64,000 nt of DNA from Isoetes taiwanensis (Eukaryota; Streptophyta; Lycopodiopsida; Isoetales; Isoetaceae). Positions 45,315 to 56,580 of the stretch are shown in pieces (position 1 is the stretch's first letter; every line of letters begins with the position of its first letter). The stretch spans positions 8,328,105 through 8,392,104 of the forward strand of contig JAJEKV010000051.1 in the NCBI GenBank assembly GCA_021234155.1. The letters run 5' to 3'. A model generated the notes under the pieces. The model was not told the origin of the DNA. It saw only the letters and a program-made list of their open reading frames with translations, and did not search any database. Position numbers and translations under genes: made by a program.

Positions 45315-45324
45315 CTATTTATAG
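45315..45324 (-). promoter_or_regulatory. TATA box of the H3-like gene
   Basis: Minus strand CTATAAATAG, 102 bases before the ATG, identical to the box of the companion gene. Confidence 0.75.
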
Positions 45325-45425
45325 CTTGGGCAATTTTAGGTCAAAATTCAAGTTACTCTATTTAACGTGCCAGGGCACCTATTGACTTAAAACATACACT
45401 TATTTCAGAGTTTTTATAAGCATTG

Positions 45426-45492
45426 GTCTCACACGTTGCGCCTCGTGCAAAAACTAGAGTTTTGTTTTTAGACCAGGCGCGACGTGTGAGAC
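45426..45492. repeat. 67-bp inverted repeat, copy c
   Basis: Arms GTCTCACACGTTGCGCCT and AGGCGCGACGTGTGAGAC; about 100 bases upstream of the TATA box. Confidence 0.9.
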
Positions 45493-45619
45493 AATATACA
45501 TTTTTGATTAATTTACATGATTGAAGCATACTATTCTAACTAAATCTTACCTTAGAGAACTCGATTTACCATGTTACTTTTCTAAAATTCATGAAGTTTT
45601 AAGGTGTTCTTGGCCCAAT

Positions 45620-45686
45620 GTCTCACACGTTGCGCCCTGTTCAAAAACTGAAGTTTAGTTCTTTGACCAGGCGCGACGTGTGAGAC
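45620..45686. repeat. 67-bp inverted repeat, copy d
   Basis: Fourth copy, 194 bases from copy c, matching the 200-base spacing of copies a and b. Confidence 0.9.
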
Positions 45687-45879
45687 CACCTTGCCTGAGA
45701 AGGTTTTGGCTCATTCTTTTTAGTCTTATTATGTTCCAATTCACTTAATTGTTACTAGCTTAGCATAAACTACAAAAATGAGAAAAAAAAAATTCCCATT
45801 TTTCGAGGTTTGAGGATCCTATCAAGTTAGTACTACTGGAGGCATGGTCAGTGCTTTGCTCTTGGTCTCCAAGAACATT

Positions 45880-45891
45880 GCTCTGATACCA
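45880..45891 (-). other. tRNA-iMet primer binding site
   Basis: Minus strand TGGTATCAGAGC, one base after the LTR end. Shows that the DNA to its left is the interior of an LTR retroelement. Confidence 0.85.
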
Positions 45892-45892
45892 C

Positions 45893-47352
45893 TGTGACGT
45901 CCCCTACTCGTATACGATGCCCGCACCGTATACAAACAGGAGTTCATCCCCCATACCAGCTCCATACTGATACAGGGCCCTCCACATATCACTGTGACCG
46001 TCTGGGGTCCCCAGTGGGAAGAATGAAGGGGTCATTTTACCCCGTCTCCCTCGGGGCCTACCTAGCTGCGGAAGCGTAAACATACATGTCAGTAACATAA
46101 ACATCATAGACCCACCTCGAAGGGTGACACATCAACATCTGCATAGACAAAGATCAGCACAATGCAAGGGGAAATCCTACCCAAGGCTCAGACTCCAGGG
46201 AATGACTGCCAAGCTTGGTCTCCAGAGTTCATTGCAGATAGAATCATGACAATGGATTGGGCTGGCATAAGAACATGGCAATGGGTTGTCCACTCCATCC
46301 GCCCCTCCTGTGCACACTTTGCAGAGTAGGTTGAAGAGTATTGAGACCTGACTGTAGCCCGCCGGATGCATAGCCAAAAGGGCTACTCCTGGGTTGCATC
46401 TCCCCAGTTCCGATGGGGCAGGTAGGGATCCTCCATGCTGACTCAAGGCGACTAGAGGGCCACTGCCCTTATTCGACTTAACCCACTGGAAAGTGAACTC
46501 CACTCCACGGGTGTCGAGCCCATGCCTTACCCACACTCAGTGGCAAGCCATTAGACCTAGTCTGCTGTGATCCCCGGTAGGCCTTACACACCAGAGGGAT
46601 CGATCATGAGTCAGAACACGAACCTCCTTCTGAGCCAGTCTGGCCCCTCCACCCACAACCAGGTGTGGTTCTTGTACACAGGGCCGAATTCTAGTAATGC
46701 ACTAAGAGGGACTAGCTAGGAGCATTATCTACTAAGCTTTAAGTCTCTACCCCCCTTCCCAATACAATGAGTCCACAGAAGACATCCGTCCATCATATCA
46801 ACATAAGTAATAAGAACTAATCTAATTCATAGAGTTAGGTTCTTTAGTTAGAGTCAATCTCAGGATCTGCTTGGCTACTAAGGGTGAGTTAATAGGCTAA
46901 ACCTACTGGTTCGAAGGCTGGAATAAGGTTTAGGCTATTCAATCGACCAAATACCTGATCCCTGGTCACTCCTCTCGATCCGAAGATGTCCATGTCTCTG
47001 TTCTGCTTTGGGATGCGGTCGGAAGGATGATCTGACAAGTTGGGGCGCACGGGCAGATCGTGGGAGTTGGAATTGACTCCTCAGGCCCGCGAATCGGAGC
47101 TCGGAAGGTCTGTGGGCGAAAGAGGGAAAGTTAGGGTTTGGTGCCTTATGTAGGCTATCAGTTAGGTTTAGGGTTTCCATGACCCTTGGTCTACCTTTAA
47201 TGATTGCTAAGTGTGCGCACCATTGCAAGTTGCCCCCTAGGGCGCCCTTGCTTGGGTACACGTTGGCGTACACGTCGATTAGGATGGCGTGTACGCGTGA
47301 CGGTGCAGTACGGTATACGTGTTGAAACCATATATCGTACTGGAATGTCACA
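45893..47352 (-). repeat. 5' LTR of the H3-carrying element
   Basis: Minus strand begins TGTGACATTCC and ends GGGACGTCACA, an inverted TGTGAC/GTCACA pair typical of plant Ty3/gypsy LTRs, directly before the primer site. 1,460 bases; no second copy in the window. Confidence 0.75.
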
Positions 47353-47539
47353 CAGGCCGTAAAAACAAAAGACAGATTTCTCCTATTCCTGTTTCGTTAT
47401 CTTTCTTGCTTTTTCTCCCTTCTAAAATAACATAAGCATGCAAATATAATATGTTAGGATGGACCATATGTTTCTACATATAATTGCCACGTGTTCCATC
47501 AAATATCACATGGGCATGACAAATATTTGAATCCAACAC
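47353..47539. other. No gene seen
   Basis: AT-rich spacer between the LTR and a LINE fragment. Confidence 0.4.
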
Positions 47540-48080
47540 TGGGGCTCAACTACTATACCAGATCACCAGGGAACTGATCTATGCTGATGATATGGACCTC
47601 CTATCACACACTCAGGCAGACATGCAACGCCATCTCGATGCGCTGGACACATTTTGCCAGGTGACTGACATGCGCGTCAACTTAGCCAAGACCAAGGTAG
47701 TTCTCGTGTCGTCCAACACGCCAGCCAAGGGCCCCAATGCTCACTTACCATGGCCAAAATGTTGAAGTGGTGTCCGCTTACAAATATTTGAGGGTGGAGT
47801 TCCCGTCGGCCATGAACTAGGACAATTCCATCATGCTGCGAGCCGCAGTAGGTTGGAAGGCACTCTATGCAACGCAGAACAATAGCCACAAGGCAAAGCT
47901 ATATGATTGGGCCCACCAATTGTACCTATTTAAGGTGCTAGTAGAACCTGTGCTTTTGTATGGGGTCGAGATCTAGGGCCCGGTGATTTCCCTCGTCAGT
48001 TGGAATGACATGAAGCAGGTGCAGAAAGCTTTCTTGGCACGGACCCTAGGAGCCCCATTGCCCATTTGTACCGCCTTTGA
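47540..48080 (+). pseudogene. LINE reverse transcriptase fragment
   Basis: Frames on the plus strand give HGQNVEVVSAYKYLRVEFPS, KVLVEPVLLYGVEI and VISLVSWNDMKQVQKAFLAR, which match the equivalent blocks of the minus-strand LINE at 23.9-24.2 kb (YRGQVVEVARSYKYLGIEFS, VISLTTWNDLEQCMKAFLAG). Frameshifted. It stops at about 48,080 without a 3' end. Confidence 0.7.
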
Positions 48081-48199
48081 TTTCTCACTAGATTTAACAT
48101 TTTTCAATAATCCATTACTATGGAGACTTCAGCTCCAGAATCTAAAGTTAAGGTGTTAGCCTTCTCCGTATTCAATTTGCAAGCATTAACATAATCATG

Positions 48200-49190
48200 A
48201 TTGGATTACTTACCTCCTCGTCTGTCAGCGTTCCAACAACTGGTTTTTCGTCCTCTTTGCCGCCAGAGTCTCCACTAATGCTTGCTACCCACGAGGCTCG
48301 ACTTCTTCCTCGTGATCCGCCCTCGGTTCCATCTTCCTCTATTTGGGCATTCTGCCTTTATATGCCCATATTCATCATATCCATAGATGCTCGTTATGCT
48401 CCCCCTACCTCGACCTCTTCTACGGCCTCGCCCTCTCTCACCTGCATATAATGCGACTGGCTGTTCTTCTCCTCGCCGCTGCTCACTTTGAAATACTTGT
48501 ACCTTCTGCCACCTCTTCCTGTTCTAATTCAGTTCTTATGGTTTCTATGGCCTCGTCTAAGGTCTTTGCCGTGCGTCTCATCAATCTCACAATATCCTTA
48601 AATGAATTTTGAAATGCATGCACAACAACATCTACCTTAGCTCGCTCAGAGTATGCTGCTCCAGCTCTTTCAAGATCATAAAACAAAATTCTAAATTTCC
48701 AAAACAGTTCATTTACCTTGTCCCCTTTCTGATACTGCAGTCACGCATTCTCATCTCCAGAACATCTATTTGGGAAGAGGTTACTCTTCATACCTCATAA
48801 TCAAATAGATCCACATCTCTGCTGCAGATAAGTTTTGTATTTCCAGCATTATGTCTCCACTTAGTTTTGCCATAATTATGGCTCTTGCCCTCTCCTCTTT
48901 CTCCTCATCCGGAACCTCTTCCTTTGCCTCTCTGTTTCCTGATTCCGCTTTTACAGATATTTTGAGTGCTACTGGTGTGGCTGTTTCTTGCCCTTCTCCT
49001 TCAGCCCTGAGCTTTCTGGATCAACCAGATCCCAGATGTTATCCACTTTTAGTGCCTGCATTATCTTGGCCTTCCACAATTGGAAGCCAATTTTCCCATC
49101 AAATACTTCTGTACTATTCAGGTAAATAAGGGCCAAACTGCTTGCTATCCCTGGGTTTCCTTCAACCTGGCTCTGATAATAGTGATGGAA
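48200..49190 (-). pseudogene. Copia gag fragment
   Basis: Minus strand: FDGKIGFQLWKAKIMQALKV and NIWDLVDPE open the gag; further on AKVDVVVHAFQNSFKDIVRL and TAKTLDEAIETIRTELEQEE follow, with a Gly/Arg-rich region at the end. Upstream, TTATCAGAGCCAGG (49,165-49,180) looks like a worn Met-tRNA primer site. The FQLWK block resembles the gag of the Copia at 33.4 kb. The LTR presumably occupies 49,185-49,680 (TATA-like ATATATAAGT near 49,667). Confidence 0.6.
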
Positions 49191-49699
49191 TCGGGTAACC
49201 CTTGGCTTCTGTCTGCACCTCTACAGTTTAAGGGCAACTCTGATATGGCTGGCTCTCCCTGCAAGCAATCTCCCAGCGATCCTGACAGCCCAAGCCACTT
49301 CAAGTTCAAGGTGCTATGCTTCTGCACACTACCCTGGTGCACCTGTTCTCTTCCTTTTCTAATGTCCTGTGTCAGTTCAGATCTGATGATCAGATCCGTG
49401 CACCTGTGCCTGCCCATTGTCGCCACATGTACATGCTGATTTCAATAGTTGGTTTGGCAGATCGATCAACCCAAAGTGTGGCAGAAATAATAAGATTCGG
49501 TGTAAATACTTGCCTGTAAATACGATCTAGAATAAAAATGCTGGCTCCAAATCCTTTCTCGCTCAACCTTCCCGGCGGTAGTGGTGCCTTAGATAAGATT
49601 TTAAAGATAAAAACCAAAATGGGCTGCCAAATCATTTTCTTCTAGCCAAAAGAGCACAGTGCCATACTTATATATTGTATGAAGTCTCAGGTATGCAAA

Positions 49700-50110
49700 T
49701 TTTGTAGTGTTTTGGTTTGTATTCCATCAAAGGTATAACATAGATTACATGCTTTCCATGTATTTGCATGCCTATCGTCCTTCTTGGTTGCTTCAATCAT
49801 TTCAGATTGAATGGGCTCTTATTCTTGTCTTGAAAATAATATTATGTTGACGAAAAACTATTTTGTGGCTGTTGTGGACTGTAGGTACTTGATTTTTTTC
49901 CAACCCTTTTTATGTTCAATGTTGGTAGGCACAACTCATTTAAAAAGTTTCAACTTCTCTACTTCTGGGACCTCTAAAAGAATCGATTTCACATCATTTA
50001 TCTACCCAACCTTGTGGTTCTTAAAAGCAACCATATGCAAATTTTCATTGGTGTTGCTTAAGTACCTTCTTTATTGAGTTCTTTGTATTTTAATTGCAAC
50101 CCATCTTATA
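49700..50110. other. No gene seen
   Basis: AT-rich, no supported feature. Confidence 0.4.
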
Positions 50111-50119
50111 ACACGGGGT

Positions 50120-50660
50120 GCAATGCATGCAAACCATAAATATCTCTAAGCCCCGAAGGGGCCGCCGAAAATTTTCCTACACACACATAGCATATTTCGT
50201 ACATATATTTTACACATTCCGTACAACTTTTACACATATTCCGTACAATAGTATCATTAAAAAGGGCATTATATATCTTAGGAAATTGAACCATTGAATT
50301 AAACCCCCCAGACCCCCCCAGTTGTTTTTGCTGACATTCATACATGGCGTCTAGCGGCTGGCGAGGACCCTCAAATATATGTGTACAATACCCTTCACAA
50401 CCTTTGATTTAATTTCGTATTTGAAACTGACACTTAACTAAAACTTGCTAAAAAACAAGTCGCGCCTAACGATGGCCATGATCGCCCAAAATCGACGTCC
50501 AACGGTCTGAATTTACTGATGGATGCCCTGTACGAATATCAGCAAAAACAACTGGGGGGTCTAGCGGGTTTAATTCAATAGTTCTATTTTCTAAAAATGC
50601 CCTTTTAATGGTACTATTGTTAATATGTGTAAAATTTGTATGGAATATATAAAGTATATG
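50120..50660. repeat. Imperfect foldback repeat
   Basis: The left arm (about 50,210-50,345) with TTTTACACATATTC, GGGCAT, GAATTAAACCCCCC and AGTTGTTTTTGCTGA is the reverse complement of the right arm (about 50,525-50,645) with CAGCAAAAACAACTGGGGGG, GGGTTTAATTCAATAG and ATTAATATGTGTAAAA-like sequence. A non-coding foldback or MITE with a 180-base centre. Confidence 0.7.
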
Positions 50661-50664
50661 TACA

Positions 50665-51053
50665 GAATATGAATAGAATAGAATAGAATAGAATAGAATA
50701 TACATTAATGTCCCTCGTGCCCTGAGGCCCCTGGACTTGTGTAGCATGGGCGAGCTCCCAAAAAAGACGCTACTAGCACATCACGCTGTTATGATGTAAC
50801 CTTTTCTGAAGGCTGACTTTTTTCTATTATTACCAGCATCCCGCTTTACTTCGGCTTCGTGGCCGTGCAGTGATGCGTCGTTATCAATCAGCTTTTAGCT
50901 GAACAATTTGTATGGAGTTTATGATCCGCTTTTGTGCGGATCATATTACAAACCCTCTTTCCTGTCTATGACCTGGGCTACATTAGTGACGCCGATTAAT
51001 TAAAAAACCCTGCCCCGAAGGGTTTTCGAGGAAAAACCTTAATAGTAATGGGC
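50665..51053 (-). repeat. Retroposon 3' end with TATTC tail, second copy
   Basis: Minus strand begins TTACTATTAAGGTTTTTCCTC and GGGGCAGGGTTTTTTAATTA and ends in TTCTATTCTATTCTATTC. Shares both ends with 22,955-23,097 but has a longer middle. Confidence 0.5.
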
Positions 51054-51795
51054 TCATTGATGCACAATATTATTATCAGATCCGTTTTCCGTCATTCTGG
51101 ATTTTGGATTTTTCCCACGCCATTATTGTTAGGCTGCAAAAACTCTAAACTAAACTGACTAGTACTGATTAGAGCTCCAATCCGGAGCTATGAATATGTA
51201 GTAATTACTGTCAACATAATATCACGTGTCCAAAGGTCCGTATTTATAAACCATCTTGAAATATTCTAACTACACTATGTTAACACAATCCCCAACTTAT
51301 GTAGTCACTGCCTAATAGTCCAGATTTATATAGCGTCTAAAGAAACTTCCTAATTGCATACATAGCATGCATATACTATGTTGATAGAACTGATGCATTG
51401 TGCAAAGAAACCGTCCAATTTCATAGCTTACAACAGCCAATCTATATTTATACCTAATGATGATAAAAGAATGAAAAGATCAATCATCCAGATTATGCAG
51501 ATAGTGGTATCATCCTTCCCTTGTTTTGTGTGTTACTAGCTATTCAATTCAAATGAAAAAAACCTGATTAGATGAACGTCCTCATCTTCGAGTTTTTTAA
51601 AGGCCTGCAGCATAATTGATTGTGCTATTCCCTGTTCCACTTTGTTGGACATTCTGCAGTTGGCAAAACTTCTTGTAGAGTCCCAAACATGGTTTTTGAT
51701 TATTCTATAGATGTCTTCACATAATCTGCAACACATCCTCAAGCACTTGATGTAAGAGCACTTGTAAGCTATTATTTATTAAAGCCTTTAGGCTC
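51054..51795. other. No gene seen
   Basis: AT-rich, no repeat or coding structure that I can support. Confidence 0.4.
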
Positions 51796-51799
51796 TCCT

Positions 51800-52110
51800 T
51801 CAGTCATTTTGGTGATCCAGGGAACCCGGTTGGAGGGTCGTGCCCTCGCTATCACTCGCCCTCTGGCGGGGGTTAGACCCCTCAGTTCGTAGCGTATCCC
51901 AGTCTCCTTTTTTACTACAAATACCACACTTATATACATATGCATTGTGTCTTTTCATGCTGTCTTTTCATGCTGGTTGTTATTCTATGCGGGAGTTTAT
52001 AGTGGTCCGGATTATCAGTTGGTGGGTCCAGGCCTCGCTATCCTGGTGTACGGCGGAGGCTGAGCCTCTCTGTCCTGTAACTTATTCCGTCCACCTTTTA
52101 CTCAAATGCA
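51800..52110. repeat. Two diverged copies of a GC-rich structured unit
   Basis: GGTGATCCAGG...CCTCGCTATCACTC...GGCGGGGGTTAGACCCCTC (from 51,808) is echoed by GTGGTCCGGAT...CCTCGCTATCCTGG...GGCGGAGGCTGAGCCTCTC (from 52,010). Each copy has a self-pairing GGGGTTAGACCCC or GAGGCTGAGCCTC hairpin. Resembles a retroposon tail; type unknown. Confidence 0.45.
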
Positions 52111-52389
52111 TTTGCCTTGCCTATGCAGCCCCTAGCCTCTGCTGTATTCCCTAATTTGTGTCTGAATATAAACTAGAAATATTTGATCTCTTTTATAAAC
52201 TTGCCAGAAAATCTCAAAGAAATCTCAAAGCCAGAGAAAAGTAGAGAGCAAATTAGAGTGACTAACATGCCAGAAAATGTCTTTACTAAATGCAATGTCT
52301 TGAAATCAAAATATATGCTACCCCAAGCTAACAGAATTGGTCATTGCCTTGATTCAAAATGAAACAGAAAACTTATCTGAAAGCCGTTC

Positions 52390-52760
52390 ATTCGTGTGCA
52401 AAGTTTCAGAGGCCGAAGTTTCAGAGCTGAACCGTCTTTCCCAACAGGCCAATCTCTGAAAAACTTAAACACCATTGGATGGAGTGCTCAAAGAGCTTTC
52501 CAACAAGCCCAAACACACCCAAAACTGCCACCAGATACAGAAGTTATGGCCAAAAGAAAACTGCAGCCAAACCCTAGCGCCGCCAAAAGAGGGCCGGGAC
52601 TGTCAGGTGGATTTCGTCGACTAAAACAGAGGAAACATCATACAAATCATACACCAACGGAAAGCTCGTTCGATAAGCTTTCCAACGAGCCCAAGAACAC
52701 CTGAATCCCGAGTTATGAGCAAAAGAGCAGGGCTGAAACCCTAAGCGCCCTCCATAAGCG
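52390..52760. repeat. LTR-like repeat with internal duplication
   Basis: AGAGCTTTCCAACAAGCCCA...GTTATGGCCAAAAG...AAACCCTAGCGCC is repeated as AAGCTTTCCAACGAGCCCA...GTTATGAGCAAAAG...AAACCCTAAGCGCC about 175 bases on. The GCTTTCCAACGAGCCC block is common in plant LTRs, from memory. No element ends found. Confidence 0.35.
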
Positions 52761-53254
52761 CCATGTCAAATACATCTTTTATATGATATGTGTGTGTACG
52801 AAAAATTTCACCACTGCAATCTCCAATCGATCAATTCATAACACCATGAAAGAGGAGAAGGAAATCAGAAGGAGGTAAAATGATGACAATGACATCCTAT
52901 CCTCTGCATGTAAAATCTGTTAAGCTTCATTTCGCTTCATTGTCCAGTTAAGTTGTAACATCTGGCGTACTTTCTTTCTCTAAACCTCGTCACACACATG
53001 CGTTCCTCTTCTCCACTCCACTTCTCTGCTCTGCTTCGATGATTGCTTGAAGATTTACTTGCATTCCGTACACTTTACCCTAAATTTCTAGAACATTTAC
53101 TTTGCATTCTGGGAAAGTTTGTTGCAACATGATGAAGGCTAACCAATTTTCATGTTTTAAGATTATTTCTTACTTGCAATTCCAGTGTAGAGATCGGGCC
53201 GATGCCTTCACAATGCCTCTGCCTAATGGCGAGTGTTTCCACATTGGACCACAT

Positions 53255-53405
53255 GTAAAAGGTGATTCTTATATATGTAGGTCGAATCCTGCACGAGACT
53301 ATGCAAATATGAAAAATCAAAAGCAAAAAAAAATACCTTACCTGAATCACCGATAAGAGGTGATTCTTATATACGTAGATCAAATCCTACACGAGACTAT
53401 CAAAA
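53255..53405. repeat. Direct repeat, 50 bp
   Basis: GGTGATTCTTATATATGTAG and the following AATCCTGCACGAGACTAT occur twice, 96 bases apart. Confidence 0.75.
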
Positions 53406-53409
53406 TACC

Positions 53410-54640
53410 AAAATCCTACATATTACTTAATCCCCAAGACCCAAAAAATATTTCTAGTGTGGATTAAAAATATTTAATGTCGTATTCAAGCATTTTGCTA
53501 CATGATAAATCATGTAGACTCCGTTGGACAATAAAAATGTCTCTTCTGTTGAGGCTTGTAGAAGAATACAAACAATTTGAAAGCCGGGGAAACAAAGAGA
53601 AAATGTTGGGACACTAATACAATGTTGGTTGATTAGGTCTAACCTCCTAAGTCGACACTTCAAACAACGAGATGGAGGGGGCAATTGACTTAGGGTGCTT
53701 TACCATTGTATGAAAACCTGGAGATTCTTTTGAGGTTAGGGGCTCCAACGTTCCCAAGAGTGCCTTACTTGCTTGATTCAGGTTTAGGACTTGAGTCGCA
53801 AAGTATTCTCCACACAATTTTGAGCCTCAAGTTTTTGACCTTAGTACAGCTTTTTCATGGCTGCAATTCATGAGAAAGCACCCTTAGTGGTAATGTCCAA
53901 GGCTAGGTTCACATATAGCGTCGTCTCCAATGGTGCGCCATATTACCCTATATAAATTGAGTAGGGCCTGTGACTGGTGCTCAAAAAATGGCGAGCCATT
54001 TTGTATGACTTCGTACCTCTCCACGATGCATGTGAATCCAGCCTAAGGGCACATCCCATTAGGTTGTAACAAAACCTTGCCTTTGCCTTGTGGCAAGTAG
54101 GTAGAAGAGACTTCCGAATTGCCCAATTCCCAACTGGGTTTGCCTTCTAGCAATGAAGCTTTTGTCTTCTTGCTATCAAGAATTGTCTTCAAGCTACCAA
54201 GATTTGTCTTCAAGTTATCAAGATCTGCTGGTGCAATAGGTTGCAATGGAAATGGGTGTCATTCCTGCGCCTCTAATTTTCTAATATGAATAACCCATCT
54301 CTTTTCTAATGGGGATGCACCCTAAGGGTACACTTCCATGAGCCCAACCGAACCCAGACCCGGACTCTAAAATTTACTACAAGACAAAAGAAAGCGCACA
54401 AGCGTTCACGCGAACAACCCAGAGCCCCAGAGGAGCCATTTCTAGGCAAGGGATAGGAGGTTGGAAGTTTTGGGACACATATTTCTTTGACGCTCGATGA
54501 AGCGGAAATGGGGGAATTTTGACAATTTTGCAACAAATACGGGCATTTTTATCAATTCCCCGAAATTTAGGAGTATTTTGACAATTTTTCCTAAGCAAGA
54601 ACCTCCTATAAATATGGAAAACACGAAAAACCACTGCATA
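53410..54640. other. Upstream region of spliced gene; weak ORF
   Basis: A minus-strand ORF at 54,043-54,246 (ADLDNLKTNLGSLKTILDSK) arises from short repeats of TTGTCTTCAAGYTAYCAAG and is doubtful. No clear TATA box was found close to 54,600. Otherwise nothing. Confidence 0.4.
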
Positions 54641-54642
54641 AC

Positions 54643-55579
54643 ATGGCCACTACTTTGAAAGAAGTAGTGGCCACTTCTACCGCAGGGGTAGAAGCAAATG
54701 GACCTCTTAGATCCATCATCTCCGGCATCCCTGCCTGCAAGGTCCAGCCATTCCGTTTCTTCGTTGCATGGCAAGGAGTGCTTACCCTTGCATTTTCTGG
54801 CGTACCATCATCTCTATGTCAGGTATGTGTCTCACCTTGTTGTGAATCCCAATCAATTCTTAGTATGTACTTTGTGGCATTGCACAGGTCAAGGAAAATC
54901 TTGTTGCGAAATGCAATGGATTGGTGAAGGAAAATCCGGGATCAAAGTGGCCCAAGACAACTCTAGCATGCTTATATGAAGGAAAATACCTTAGCATGGA
55001 ACAGTTAAAGGAGCTTTATCACATATGCAGGTATTAAAGAGACTTACTGAACTGGGTATTCTTAATTCTAATTGAAAAAATTGCTATGTAATGCAGCGAA
55101 GAAAGTGAGGCATTGTCATCTTCTAAGCACGAGCTTGTTGATAACTTGTCTTTGGTAGTTTATGAAAATTGTTGCCTTGAAAAGATTGTGGTTGAAACCC
55201 GGTTGCAGTTGGCATTTCCTGCTGATTTGTCTGAACCTAGTCAACAGGAGAAGGACAGTGTCCAAAAGGTTATGGATCAATTTAGTGAAAGCACGTTGGA
55301 GGAGTACCACAAGGATGTTTCAAAGGATGGTATGATCATCTTCTTTTCAGTAATACAATGACATTATGATAGGCTATTAGTTGCATTTGTTTTTTCATGA
55401 CAGGAAATCGATCTCTCCATTATCGGAAATCTAAAATAGGGGTTACACTTGTACACTTCCTTTCTGAATACCCTAAATTCCTTGATAAGTTTAAGCGGAG
55501 GGTTGAAGATGCACTTCCTGGAATGTACGACTGGTTCTCAGGAAGTTCGCTTCATATGACTGTCCGAGCTGTCACCTGA
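54643..55579 (+). CDS. Four-exon gene, conserved-looking protein of unknown function
   Basis: Exons 54,643-54,822, 54,888-55,030, 55,097-55,329 and 55,404-55,579 join in phase to 243 codons and a TGA. All three introns are GT-AG (64-74 bases): CAG|GTATGT, CAG|GTATTA, ATG|GTATGA, acceptors CACAG, TGCAG, GACAG. The start, AACATGGCC, is a good plant context. The protein reads MATTLKEVVATSTAGVEANG, VQPFRFFVAWQGVLTLAF, VKENPGSKWPKTTLACLYEG, EQLKELYHIC, a Leu/Glu-rich middle, and ends ALPGMYDWFSGSSLHMTVRA. The end resembles one HxTx motif of 2H phosphoesterases, but a second one is absent, so that is weak. It has no stop or frameshift and is the best host-gene candidate in the window. Introns of about 70 bases are short for a plant. 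Polyadenylation may follow AATAAATAATAGG near 55,727. Confidence 0.75.
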
Positions 55580-55682
55580 GCTCATAAGCAATTGCACAAC
55601 TTAATAATCTAGAATTCAATACACCAGCTGAATCAACACATGTCTCGATGACAGCAGAATAGCTGATAGATAATCTTCACTT

Positions 55683-56580
55683 ACCATGATCTCATTCAAT
55701 AACATGTTTTTTATGTAACCTTGCTTTAATAAATAATAGGCTTTATAAAGAACTTGAGTAACCTTTTCCAGGCTGCCAATACACAGATGTTAAGTTTGAT
55801 GGGCCATTTCACATCTTAAAGGCGAGATAATGCCTTTATTCTTTTTTGTGTTTATTTGCCAATCGATCACATTGTTGGGAAAGTGGAGAATGTGATCAGA
55901 CATGTAGGATAGAATGCCTCGGCAATCCACCCACACCATCAGAGGTTTATTATTTAGATCAATTGGGAATATACCTCTCCTCAGCTCAAAACTGGATAAT
56001 GTCTCAAAGATGACTATAAGATGCATCTGCACATAACATTCTATATTTATCGTGATCTCATTTAATAACATTTCTTTTATGACTATAAGATGCATCTGCA
56101 CATAACATTCTATATTTATCGTGATCTCATTTAATAACATCTCTTTTATGTAACCTTGCTACTAACAAATAACATGAGATTAAATCTTTCCTCTAGGTTT
56201 TCAAGCTGCTGATACTCAGATGTTAGGTTTCTGATGGGCCATTTCAAATCTCGAAATAACGCCTTTATTCTTCTTCGTGTGCATGGAAGGGGAGATAGTT
56301 CCACCTTGCCATTACAGAGCTTTAGTTGTCATTTGAAAGATAGTCTGGAATTTAAACGAATTAACCTGTTATGTCCTATGCTCAACATGTTTATTTGCCA
56401 ATCAGTCACATTATTGGGAAACTTCAAGTAGTGTTGAACATTCAGATAGACTGCCTCAGAACAACCAGCAGAGACTTATTAATCAGATGAATTGGGAATA
56501 TGGCTCAAAACTGGATTAATGTCTCAAAGTGTCATTTTAGATTTTTATGAGTATAAGATGCATCTGCGGCTCTGGACAAA
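55683..56580. repeat. Tandem duplication behind the spliced gene
   Basis: The 55,683-56,040 segment (GATCTCATTCAATAACATG, TTATGTAACCTTGCT, GATGGGCCATTTCA, GTTTATTTGCCAATC, AAAACTGGATAATGTCTCAA) is repeated in the same order at about 56,110-56,580 with divergence and one insertion. Where they meet, a 69-base unit (ATGACTATAAGATGCATCTG) is itself repeated almost perfectly at 56,010-56,147. Confidence 0.75.

Larger units (their letters stand above)
42386..47352 (-). mobile_element. LTR element with H3-like and companion genes
   Basis: On the minus strand: a 1,460-base LTR (47,352-45,893), primer site (45,891-45,880), then two separate promoter-bearing genes, and an abrupt end in LINE copy 2. 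No gag, protease, integrase or RT is seen, and no 3' LTR, so it is either a deleted element or a non-autonomous carrier. The position of the H3-like gene just after the primer site is where a gag or an extra first ORF normally lies. Confidence 0.65.

Noticed and set aside
50466-50747. Minus-strand ORF in the foldback region
   Set aside because: Explained by the inverted repeat and TATTC microsatellite.
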